DNA of 64,000 bases from Pratylenchus scribneri (Eukaryota > Nematoda > Chromadorea > Rhabditida > Pratylenchidae): contig JAQSEB010000176.1 in NCBI GenBank assembly GCA_030063045.1, positions 62,001 through 126,000 on the forward strand. Direction: 5' to 3'. The position numbers and the translations under genes were made by a program. Shown in pieces: positions 25,180 through 36,125 of the stretch (its first letter is position 1; each line of letters starts with the position of its first letter). The notes below the pieces were generated by a model. That model was not told where the DNA came from. It did not search any database and saw only the letters and a program-made list of their open reading frames with translations.

Positions 25180-26851
25180 ACTTAAAAAATGATAGCCGAA
25201 AAAATAAAATAATTTTTTCATCGATCAAATTTTAATAATTTCCAATTTTCTTCTTTTTTCGGGTCAACTTTTCATTATATTAAATTGTTTCATTTTTTCA
25301 TTCCTCTTTCTCTTTCTCTTTTCTCAAATTTATGTTTTAATAATTAATCAGTTTGTTAGAATTCAGTCAAAATTAGCAAACGTTTTATTAATTTTAATGA
25401 ATGAATAAAAAATATGTCGGAAATTGAAAATGTGGACTCGAATTTATGGGGATTTTATGTGGAATTTAGTAGAAATGATTTTGCCCATTATTATTTATTT
25501 TCAATATCAATTAGGGGCAAAAATCCGCGATTATATGTTTAATCCGCTTTTTCTGGTTATCCATGTTTTCCACGTTCAACTCTTTAAAGATATTTCGGCC
25601 AAGCGCTTGACTCGATGGTAAACAACAACAAATTAAGGGACTTGGGAATTAGGGCAAATGAAGAGGGAAATTGGGAGGAATGCGAAACGAAATAAGAGAA
25701 TAAAAACCTAAGAGGACAAAATCGGAAATCCCCGAAATTAATTAATTTAAATTCGAGAAAAAAAGAATATTATTCGCCAATGGCCAGAAAAATATGTGCT
25801 AGAAGAAATTATTGGGAGGTACGGTTTTTGGTTAAATCGAAGGAATTTGTTGGAAAACTGTTGGAATGAATTCGTCTTTTGACTTCTTCTTATCCGCAAG
25901 CAGGCCAAAGAAAGATGATGATTAAGCATTTTGAAGAGAATATTTTTGAGCGTTTTGTAGAGAATAGCTTTAAGGCGAATTGGCGAAAAGAAGATTGTCG
26001 GAGTTCCGACAAAATAAAGAAAAATTAAAATATCTGAAATTTTGATTATATATAATTATATTTTTATATACTACTTTATTAGAAAGTGAAAAAGACTTCC
26101 CAAAATCCATTGCACAATTAATAATATCTCATCAGTCATCACCAATTTAACGATTTAATTCGCCAGATCAGAGATGCAAAGCAATAGTTTTATGCCCGTT
26201 TAAAGTTTTGTATACGTTATCTAAAGGTCATCAACGGCAGCGCGTCCTTTTCAAAACAAGATGCAAAATCAAAGCAATATATAGGTATGTGTCCATTTAG
26301 GTTTTCGACTCATTTATCTATGTCGACGGCAGCAGTGTATAATCGGGTTCAATATTAGTGCATTTAACATTTTATTGTCCGTTCCTTTATAATTTCTGAT
26401 TTAATGGGTATTATTATTATGTATATTTAAAATTGTATTAATTTACTGAAAAATTTACAAATTAATCTATCGTTAACTTTTGTTTGGAAAAATATTTTTT
26501 AAGGCTACAAAAACAATCAAATTAGATTCCATTTTTATACTCTATTCTCGTAAGACATTCTGACTCTGGTCTTACTAAATTCTAACCTTTAAACTTCATT
26601 ATGTCCAAATTATAAAATCACCAAAAGGTTATTTTTGATAGTAAATTTTTTGACAAAATATTATTTCAAATAGCTTAATTATAAAATAAATTTAATTTTT
26701 TCCCACTTTTTTCTAATCCATAACAAATATGTAAATATTTCTTGATTTATTTAATATAGGAAAATTTCCATTTATAATTTTTATAAAAATCTTTTTATTT
26801 TTTAAAAATTATTAATTTATAAGTTCTCTTTAGTTTTGATTTACATATAAA
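25180..26851. other. 3' flank of nine-exon gene and 5' flank of secreted-protein gene
   Basis: 25,180-26,030 is less AT-rich than typical spacer and has an AATAAA-containing stretch near 26,010, so it may include a long 3' UTR. Small open frames here (ATG 25,414, 42 codons; ATG 25,430, 63 codons) lack support. About 26,130-26,400 is a block recurring downstream of receptor genes C, E and F (near 42,280, 48,700 and 51,110), so the receptor-array repeat unit begins here. Confidence 0.5.
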
Positions 26852-27976
26852 ATGTATTTTACTTTGTTTTTCGCCTTTCAATTCTTAATTTTGATCCACT
26901 TCTTTAACATCTGCTGTAAAATAATTGCTATTGATGGCGTTGGAAATAATTCGATAGAATATAAAAGTAAGCAAAATTTCAATTTGATATAAATTTATAT
27001 AAAGCTGGAAAATGTTTTTGTCAAATTAATTTTTTCTTATATGTCAAATTTAACAAATTAAATAATTATAATAAAGGAATAAAAAGCAATGGTCTAATTT
27101 TCAGCAGAGCAATTTGCATCGTACAATTTAATGAATCAAGCCCTCAAAAATGCTATTGCTAATATCACAATTGTCACAACAATATTTGAAGAACGAATGA
27201 ATTTAATGTAAGTTTTGTACTTGATAAACTATAAAAAATTAGCATATTTCTGTGCTTAAAAATTCTTAAAATCATGGTAACTGCTCCTAATCATAGTCTT
27301 AGAAACAATCACATTAAAAAAGATTTGAAAATCACTGATCTATTTTATAATAAATTAGAATTTAAAATTTCTTCTGTTAGGCAATTAAAATAACTTTTGT
27401 GTATAAGAGATTTAATAATTATATAAATACCTTTGTATTAAATAAAATTAAAAATATGATATTTTTATAGAAATACATCCAGCCCGGAAGGAATTGAAGA
27501 GAGAAAATCTGCGGAGGCGGCATTGAACAAAACTAAAACACTCTGGGATTATTCCCTCACAATATACAGATCATTTATGGAGTAATTTTAAAAAATATTT
27601 CTTATAAATTATTATCCTTAATTTAAGTCATTTATTAATTAATAATGATAAATAGATAGATTAGTTTGACAAAATAAAATGAACTGCAAAAAAAGAAATT
27701 GTCAAATTGGCTGATAACTTGAATTTCGGTTCCACTCTATAAAATTGGAAATAATTTATGAAAAATTTAAAAATTATTCTTGTTTGTTTTTTTCGTTATA
27801 GCTTGATTTAATTTAATTTTTCATAATAGAGAGATATTATATTAATATTAATTTAATAAAACAATTAGAATATAGTAATTAAAATAGAAATAAATTTAAT
27901 AAATTTTTTTTATCAATTTAGACGCTACTACAAAAATTCTACAACTTTTGTACAATTCGATGTGGATGAAGACTGA
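26852..27976 (+). CDS. Small secreted, N-glycosylation-rich protein (127 aa, four exons)
   Basis: Exons: 26,852-26,966; 27,105-27,207; 27,471-27,581; 27,922-27,976 (TGA). Introns are GTAAGC..CAG, GTAAGT..TAG and GTAATT..TAG with phases 1, 2, 2, and the frame stays open through all junctions. The N-terminus is a long hydrophobic leader (about residues 2-26, Phe/Leu/Ile-rich, ending near 'CCKIIA') typical of a signal peptide. The ~100-residue mature part is polar and helical-looking with five N-x-S/T sequons (NNS, NIT, NTS, NKT, NST) and an acidic C-terminus 'FDVDED'. The family is unknown. The gene is tail-to-tail with receptor A. Its 5' flank, and in one place a decayed exon 1 (about 49,040-49,135), recur beside other receptor genes, so it was once part of the duplicating unit. 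The acceptor of exon 2 is ambiguous by one codon (27,105 or 27,108). Confidence 0.72.
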
Positions 27977-28004
27977 ATCAGGAACAAAGATATTATTATT
28001 TTAC

Positions 28005-28318
28005 TAGATGTTTTTATTTACTAATTTCAATCATTATAGTCGATTTACATGATTAGATTTCAATTTCAGACCAATTTAGGAACTAGGGTTAAGGTTAGGG
28101 GTTCGGAGCATAGGATTTGGGATAGGGTCTAGGGTTCAAAAGGTAGCTTATACCTCTGTCTGAAATTGAAATTTCATGTAGTTTATCGACCATGCCGCAT
28201 CGAATAAGCCTACTTTCGAATCTGTATGATGCCTATGGAAACCGAGATCCCCGAAATTAGATAACTAACTAATCCCGGAATTAGCTAATTACCAGAATTA
28301 GCTGTAACATAATATTAT
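28005..28318. repeat. Foldback repeat with telomere-like core, copy 1
   Basis: A centre rich in 'agggttaaggttaggg' words is flanked by 'tttcaatttcaga' / 'tctgaaattgaaatttcat' and, on the right, by 'gaccatgccgcatcgaataa' and 'ccggaattagctaatt'. The same order occurs at 63,550-63,962, which is more complete, and at 45,843-46,052. The left terminal repeat is truncated here. It lies in the spacer between the secreted-protein gene and receptor A. Confidence 0.7.
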
Positions 28319-28417
28319 CGGTGGTGCTGAATATTCCAATTTCGAATATTAAAATGTGAATTTTATTTAATGTAAATTTAATTAATTATCAAATTTTTTA
28401 TTATTTTTCATCAAATT

Positions 28418-30137
28418 TCAATTTCCATTAATAAAATTATTCACTTTAATTGATGTAATCAAAGTATTATTTTGTTCTTGTTGTGCGTCAATTCCATTGG
28501 ATTTCTTGCAACAAAATATTATATCAAATTGTTGGCCAATATTCTTTCGAAAATCAGGAATCAAAATAGCCAAACTGATTTCCTCTGTGCAAAACCCCAA
28601 TAAATTAACGCCATAACTTGTCCAATAATGAATTGTTCTGGGCAAATCCGGCCATTCCATTGCATAACTTGCCAGTGGATCAATTACAACTACACGTAAA
28701 CTAGAAACGATCAAACAAGATAGACAAACAAAAAATATTTGGAATAAGTCCTTTTCCGTTTGAATATGAACATTTGAAAATGTGCCATTATTATTGCCTA
28801 AAATCGATTTAAAAATTATTAATTTTAGTGCCTTTGCGATTCTTAAAAAATATAAAAATATAGTAAAAAAAAATAGAAAATTTATCAAATAAAATAAAAA
28901 TAATTATGAATTGATTTTGGGATGTCAAAGTACGATTCAGAAGCCAAGGTTAAGTCCGGGACGTCAAGGCTTGGTTAAATATGCGGACTTTAAAATATTC
29001 TTTAGGCAAATATAAGCGGTAAATCTTCTTTTAAAATCTGATTTAACCAAATTTATTTCCTCAAAAATGGCGATATTTAATAAAAATTACTTTTCGATAA
29101 AAAAGTAATAAATTTTTTATATTTTTAAAAAAGATTACCTTCTAATCTTTTTTTTTAGTTTATGGCTATATAAATATATTTATTAGATATCGGTAAGGTT
29201 CCGACGATCGCGATCGAGTATTTCGAAAAAATCTCATTCGGTCTCGGAAATCTCGTTTAAAAAATCCCGAGATCTCAATGAGATTCGAGAATTCCAGGGC
29301 AATTTTAAAAGTTAAAAAAATGATAATAATAAAAAAATGAAAACTAAGATAAAAGACATTAAATAAGAAAAAAAGCAATATTTTATTTGAAAATCTTTAA
29401 CTTTCCTAGTAAGACCGAGCGAGATCTCGAACGAGAATCTCGTCTCGTCCGATTATTAATATTTATTTTTACATATATACGTATGCATCGGACTACTTAC
29501 TATTTTGTGTTTTCATCCAGAATAATCTACAACCGAATGCAATATAACATAAAGCGGCACAAAAATAAGTTGAATTTATGAAATATTTTCCTATAACTTT
29601 CGGTGCTGAATATGGCAATTGATGTTCGTGATTGTATATATAGATTTGAACTTGAATTTGGTCGAAGTAGCCAATTATGGTAGAAAGAAGCCATATAAGC
29701 AAGCATAACCAATAAAAATACCTTATAAAATAAAATAGAAAACGTAAATTTTGGCAATTTTTTCCCTATTACCTCTTCCTTGCTGCAAACCAATGATAGT
29801 GTAATGGAAAGAAAATAGCGTGGACACGATTGATGGCCAATGCCAAAAGGTGAATCGCTTGCATTGCTTGCAATACTCGAATACTTGCATTGATAATGAA
29901 GGAATAAGGTTGGGGAATATTATTTGTATTTTTTAAGATGTCAAAATTTATAAAGTTCGGAAAATCCGCAAGCAATTTAAGCAGATTTCCAACTGCCCGA
30001 CTAAAAACAATTATCAAAGCCGATCGAGTGGATGTTAATTTCCAAAGGGGGCGCAGTAAAAAAAGAATAATAAAGATGACCAAAATATTCAAAGTTAAAC
30101 GGAGTATCCAATCATAAGTTTGACCATAAGGAGCCAT
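28418..30137 (-). CDS. Receptor A: 7TM serpentine chemoreceptor (321 aa)
   Basis: Three exons on the minus strand: 30,137-29,773; 29,721-29,501; 28,797-28,418 (stop included); phases 2 and 1, in frame. Exon 1 encodes TM1 ('LVIFIILFLLRPLW'), TM2 and TM3 ending in the DRY-equivalent 'INRVHAIFFPLHY'. Exon 2 encodes TM4 ('YFYWLCLLIWLLSTIIGYF') and TM5. Exon 3 encodes TM6 ('IFFVCLSCLIV') and TM7 ('LLGFCTEEISLAILIPDFR') with a Gln/Asn-rich cytoplasmic tail. The 'NRxxxxxFPxxY' motif and seven spans fit the nematode Srg-superfamily (Srg/Srv-like) of chemosensory GPCRs; the exact subfamily is uncertain. Introns are 51 bp (GTAATA..AAG) and 703 bp (GTAAGT..TAG), the latter carrying a repeat. All exons are intact. 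Its immediate leader lacks the usual TTTAAG before the ATG. Confidence 0.85.
29185..29460. repeat. Inverted repeat element in intron 2 of receptor A
   Basis: The ends are rich in 'gagatctcg' words: 'gaaatctcgtttaaaaaatc', 'cgagatctcaatgagattcg' on the left and 'cgagatctcgaacgagaatc' on the right, around an AT-rich core. GC-rich ends with an AT core resemble the hAT MITE at 61,953-62,388. No clean target duplication is visible, so the class is uncertain. Confidence 0.5.
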
Positions 30138-30834
30138 TTTATAAAAATAAATAATTTAAGTAATTAAAATGTATTGTAAATGGCGGGAGGAAATAAAATT
30201 AAATTCGTTTAAATGATAATGAATTAGAATAAATTTCTTTGCCTCTTTTGAGTAAATAAAAATGAGTATAGTTTTTATTGAAATTTTATATATTAAATTT
30301 TCAATAATATATGTATTATAGTCAGTTAAAAACAAAAATTTTAAATCAAATTAATTTTAACTGAACAGACAGTTTATGTAAAAATATTTGATTATCGAAA
30401 AATGTCTGCCTTTGACACTCAGTCACACAGCCTCGATCATATTCACAAATCACAATCACAATATGTTAATTAAATTTTCATTTTCTTATTAACAAATAAG
30501 TATGAGGATAATTTATTTGATACAGATAATAAAAGTGCAGTGTAGATGGTACATTTCGAGGTTGATGTATTTTTATGTGGTTTAAAGTGTAAAATGTCAA
30601 CTACCAAAAAAACGTCAAAAAATATACTTTTAGAAATGCCAAATCAGAGCCTCCTCTATTTTAATTTGAATTTTTCAAGTCTAATTTTTTTTAATTTTTT
30701 TCATTTGTGATCATAAAGAGTGCCAATCTCATTTACTTCGTAGTCAAACTAAAATCTGGATCCAATTCTAGCAAATTTTTAATTTAAAATGATATAAAGA
30801 AATGAGTTAATATTAATTTTCTGAAAAAACGATT
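30138..30834 (-). promoter_or_regulatory. Upstream region of receptor A
   Basis: Aligns by eye with the region upstream of receptor B, sharing 'ctcttttgag.aaataaaaat' and 'tctggatccaattc.agca' at the same relative places. It is cut at about 30,835 by the recombinant MITE that forms the inner end of the right duplication arm. The distal conserved block seen upstream of other genes is therefore missing here. Confidence 0.5.
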
Positions 30835-31076
30835 AATCCGCTGAAATTCTTTCATTTCGAAAAACACTATTTTTGAGGTCATAAAACTTGGCCATAACTA
30901 GGTATTAGGACTCAGGGTTAGGTTCAGGGCAGGATGGGATGAGGGGCTAAAGTTTAGGGAATCTTAAAGAAGGCTGATTTGGCCAAGTTATATGGCCTCA
31001 AAAATATAATATTTTTCGAACACGAAAAAATTTGGGTAAATTCAGTCATTTTTTGGGCAAATTAACAGACTCCCAA
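30835..31076. repeat. Palindromic MITE, recombinant copy at the duplication junction
   Basis: From 30,919 to 31,076 this copy is the exact inverse of the left-arm MITE half. From 30,918 downwards it is clearly diverged: 'ggcctcaaaaatataatatt' becomes 'gacctcaaaaatagtgtttt' on the inverse strand. One half thus belongs to the duplicated segment and the other to an older resident copy. Confidence 0.8.
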
Positions 31077-34000
31077 ATATATTTTAATTTACAAAAATAT
31101 AAATTTTATATAAATTTTCTGGTTTTGAGGCCATTTTTTTTGGCCAACCTCAACATTTGTGCACTCGTTTTGTTGACCCAGAGGTCCAATTAAAACGAAA
31201 ATGATGGAAAAAAATGAGAAAAATTGCCGCTAGCGATGTAAAATAATTAGTGGGGTTGAATTTAAATTGTTCATCTGAAAAATGATGTCAATTAAAAATT
31301 ATTTTTAAATTTATTCGAAATAATTAAAGGATTATTGAAAAGGGAAAAACGCGCAAAAAAAAGTTTAAAATTGTTTTGGAAAGGAAATATACGATTAAAT
31401 AGACAATATAATTGGGGTCAAATCTAAAGGGAGAATTTATTTAAAAATGAGTCAATTTCGGGATTAAAATTTTCGTAAAAAAACATGAGTGGATATGCGT
31501 AAATTGCGCAAATTAAGGATTATAAATTTAATGATAGCCATCTTTTATAGACAGTTTTTATTTTTTTTAATTTTACAAACACAATTTTTATCCAAATCCA
31601 ACCACAAATTTGGTTTAATTTTTTTTCTTGTAAGCATTCAATTTTTAATTTTTTTGTTTTATATATTTTTAATTAAGAAAAATTCTAAAGACGTAAATTT
31701 TGTCAAATACAACCACAAATTTTTATAATTTCTAGCCATTGAATGCATTAATTTTTGAATTATTTTGTTGGATTTTAAAATTATGAGATTGGTACAAAAT
31801 GTGAATTTATCGCCTCGAAAAAATCGCACATTTTCGTCATGCTATTTGACTTTATTTTTATTGGTGGGGAAAATTTTAATCTTTACTGTAATTTTAAATT
31901 AACTCAAATTTGTTTTAATTTATACTTTAATTTTAGATTAAAAAGAGTAAATAAATTTATCTTGGAAATACATCATTTTTTAAACGTGGATTTTGTTGCG
32001 AATTAAAAACCCAAGGAAAAATATATTTGCCTATGATTCTCCTACGCATTTTTACGCCATCTTTGGCCGCACTAAAACAAATTCAAAATGGCGGGTTGAT
32101 CTAAACATTCAACCCGCCGGGTCCCCTCTAATTTGACGCCATAGCCCGGCCCTTCTTTCGGCTTCCTTTGGGCCTCATTTGGGAATTTTAGCCGTCGACT
32201 GCCGTGGCATCCAAGGTTAATTGCAAATATAGGGCCGAAAGGAGGATATAGGCCAAAACAAAATGCACACATTACCCAAAAGGGAAACCCGTAAAGGGAA
32301 TGTGAGGAAAGGGAAAACGACGTCCAACACTCCTAATCGGGCTGTTGGCTATCTCGCTTACGGCTTTTGGCCATCTCGCAAAAGAAGCCCTCTGTGCTCA
32401 TTTCCTCCAAATTCCTTCCAATTTTGGTACCAACACATTTCCGTCAAGGCACAAATTGGGGGCTTTATTCGAGGCGGCGGAGGCACGCAAACACCGGAAG
32501 GGGTGCCCTATTTGCTTTGCTCTTTTTGCTTCCTATCTTTGGCTAAAATGAATGCGCAATATGTTTTTTTTTGGGTTAAGGTAATTTTTGATTGGCTTCT
32601 TTCATTTTCACCCTTTCATTTTTCTTTCTTTAATGATGACGCCAATTGGAATTGAGTGGGTTGGAAAATTATGCATGTGTTTTTGTTTTTTGCATTTTAA
32701 AAACAAAAATATTGTTGATAGAGGGATAAATTTAATTTAAATTTCTAATTAATTTGAGGAAGAAATGTTAAGAAAAATATGTTGGAATTAAATTAATTAA
32801 GATTTTCTCAATTTAATAATCTCAATGAAAATGTGTTCATTTTTTTGGTTAAAATTCACTGTTTTAATTATTTTTAATAATTTCAGTAAAATAATAATAA
32901 TAGAATCTTTGAATTCTTAAGAAAAATTTATTCTTCAATGATAATTATATTATTTTTTATTATTTTGTTTTTAAATAATTGAAAGATAAAAATATTTAGT
33001 TTGAATTAATTAAAATATTTATAAAATGTTATATTTATGCAAAATTAGGCAATTGTGCCAGAAAATGCATAAATCTAAATCTTTTGCTGTGAGATAATCC
33101 AAATTTAAAGTTTGAATGACGATGGACAAAATTTTTCTTATCAAAAAAGCTGAAATGAGAATTTTTGTTGCCAAATATTATATTGGCTTTTATTTGTAAA
33201 TTTACTCTCGCGCTGAATGAAATCAAACGGAAATTATAATTAAAAAAATATATTGAGGAATTCGTTGGAAGCCAAAAAAAATTGTGGCAGAAATATTTTT
33301 TATTATTTTGTTCGGACTTCGGATATTTATTCCGGAAAAATGTCCTTATGGGATTTCTGGCTTTAATCAGTATTTATAAAAAATTAAAAGAACGAAAAGA
33401 AAAATAAATCGTAAAATATATTTTTCGTACAGGAATAATACCGTTGGAAGCCGAAAAATTTGGTATAAATATTTTTTATATTTTGTTCGGATATTTTCCA
33501 CTCAAAATGGGACTTCTGGCTTTATTGAAAGTTTGAAAGTGGGTGACAAAAAAAATAAAAGGACGAAGTGAAAAAATCGTAAAAATATTTTTAAATTAAT
33601 TTTAATTTAAATTCTTATTGAAAAATTTTTTTGAGTGAAATTAAAATCATTTTTGTTAAATTTGAAATATTTTTGACCCTATTTATTCTTCCGAAACGAT
33701 TCCGGTGTTCGGTCTCAAAATGTTATGTAAACAAAAAATGAGGATTTTTCAAACGTGATCTTTATGTTGTAAAAATGCAACACATAGGAATGGGAATTAA
33801 AAGCACATTTTTAACCGACGGAAATTGCGTAAATTTTTTCAGTTTTTGTGTAATTTATAAAATTTTTTGTCGTCATTTCCTCAGTTCGAATTTAGGAATA
33901 AATTTGAGCGTGCGAATTTTTGCAGTAAATGTTATAAATTTTTTAGCACTTTTTAGCTAATTTATAATGAAATAAAATGTAAAAATTTAAAAAATAATAA

Positions 34001-36094
34001 TAATTTTCAGTCCAAAAATTTTCAAAAAAAAAACAAATTCTGCAAAAAAAATAAATTCTTACAAAATAAAACAAAGAAACATTGCATGTCTCATAAAAGA
34101 AAGAGAAAGGGAAAAGGAGGATTGCCATTTTATTCAATTTTGTCGTTCAATAAAAAGAATTGGTTGGAATTAGGTTGGACTCGGGAGCCGGGGGAACCCA
34201 TATGTACATAGTATTTTAAGTGATGGGAAAAAATCTGGGTCAACAGCGGAAATGATTACATCTCACTCAGCAAAAATAATTAATTATACATAAAATCACT
34301 TTAATTATCAGAAATTTTTGGTGTCGAAGAATCAGAAGCCTTAAGCATTATTTTAAAAGAAAAATTCTACTTACTAAAGCTTTCCTAGCAACCATTATGA
34401 CCAAATTATATTTATACGGCCTCAATTTAATTATATTTTTTTAAAGTTGTTTTGAATTGACTGTATATTCGAATGGAATTATAGGAAATAATACCTGAAT
34501 GGATCATCAGAAAGTGTGGGAAATAAAAATAAGTAAAAGGTCATGAGAATCTTTTCATAAAAATAATTTGCATTTTGCTTCATTTTTTAATTTGTTGGGG
34601 AAAAATCCCTGATAAATTACTCATTTGTTATTTCAATGCGCGAATATTCATGGGAAAAACAGTGTAAAAAATAATAACGGAAATTGGAATATTTTTGTGC
34701 ATAAAAAATTGTTTATGTGAAAATTGAATGATGACTGGATTGATTAAAAAATTTATAATTCGGATATAATTAAAAATTTTAGAAAAATAAAGATAAAAAT
34801 TTTTTCTAAATTTATTGAAAATTTAAAATAAAATAAAAAAATTTTCCTATAAAGCTAAAAATCTCATTTTTAAATTAGAATGTGGATTTTGCATATTTAT
34901 GAAGCCAATCCCACTTTTTAACAAAATCAAATCAGTCTCAAAATCAGCCTCTCTTCCCTTGCAATTGCAATGCCAATGTCAATATTTATTAATGAATGCC
35001 ATGTCATTTTTGGGTGCGCCAATGTACGTGTTCGCCATAAAATTCTACATCTAAGGACATATTTTTTGGGGCAACATTGGCTTCATATGGCCCCAACAGA
35101 GAAATGCCATTATTATTATATTTTCTTGGGAAAAACGCGTCAATGTGTGCAGCTTTTTGGCAAATTGAATAAATCCCTCATTTTTTGGTAGGTGACCTTT
35201 CATTCATTTTTGTTAATGCCCTTATTTAGTGTGAAGGCCTTTCTTATATGGACATATTCTTTATAATTTGATAAAAATGTCAAATATCCATCTTCATTTG
35301 GCTTGAAATTATGGATAAGGAATGATTTTTGAACATTTTCTAGGAATCAAAGAATTCGATTAAAAAAATTTACAAAAATATGGAAATTATGTCAAACAAA
35401 TGTCCATATTCATTTGGCCCGAAATATGGTATGAAATGATTTTTTGAATATTTTCTTGGAAATGGGATTTAGTAATTTTAGGGAAAAAAGATTAGTTGAA
35501 ATTCGACCGTAAATTCTATTTTAAAAAGCCCCTCACAATCAGCGGGCTTTTAATTTTTAGAGACCCTCCAAATGGGGGCTTTTATTGGAGAGGGGATAGG
35601 TCCACCGAGGTATAGACTTTGCTAATTTTTTGAGAGTAAAATATGTTTATTTCGGCTTAATTTCACCAAAATTAATTCATTTCTAGATAAATTTTTCCAT
35701 CGGGGGCTTTTAATAGAAAGGAGGCTTCTACTATTAAAGAGGAGTTTTTTAATAGAGAATTTAGGATAATTTTTAAATTGGTACTTTTTATTGAAATTAT
35801 TTTTCTTATGGGAATTAATTTTTTTTTTCGTAAATAAAAATTAAACTATATATTATTGGAGAAAAAGTGAATTAAATATTCCTATAAAAAGGAAATTGTA
35901 TTAATGCTGTAAATAAATGTGTAAATTGTTTCCTTTTTATACCAATATGTGCAAATGGAAGGAAAATATAACCCACGCATTTTCATTGCCTAACATTTAG
36001 CTGTCAAATTTATTAAATTAATTTTAAGCACGAAAAATGCGCATAATAAAAGTCCATTAGGCAGCTACTACATTCATTCATTCATTTAATTCAT
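30919..36094 (-). repeat. Right arm of the 5.2-kb inverted duplication (probable insertion)
   Basis: Reverse complement of 1,793-6,968 with constant coordinate sum 37,887. It interrupts the receptor array between receptor A and receptor B. The inner end is inside a MITE (30,919). The outer end (36,094/36,095) is fused to the leader of a receptor gene whose coding sequence is absent. One substitution against the left arm was noticed (35,244). No supported gene lies within it. Confidence 0.95.
32057..32557. other. GC-elevated island, second copy
   Basis: Inverse copy of 5,330-5,830, including the perfect hairpin (here 32,090-32,118) and the same open frames on the opposite strand (32,263-32,655 and 32,345-32,551). 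It shows the island was duplicated with the arm, not that it is functional. Confidence 0.45.
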
Positions 36095-36125
36095 CTTAAA
36101 TAAAAATATTTTAAATTACAAAATT
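36095..36125 (-). promoter_or_regulatory. Orphaned receptor leader and splice acceptor
   Basis: Read on the minus strand this is '..taatttaaaatatttttatttaag', the sequence found immediately before the ATG of receptors C, G, H, I and J (B has 'ctttaatttcag'). Here it is joined directly to the duplication arm at 36,094 instead of to a receptor exon. The AG just before the ATG in most copies suggests a trans-splice or 5'-UTR intron acceptor. Confidence 0.65.

Noticed and set aside
25414..25621. Short overlapping open frames (42 and 63 codons) after the nine-exon gene
   Set aside because: Both are short and overlap in different frames. The region is better explained as 3' UTR.
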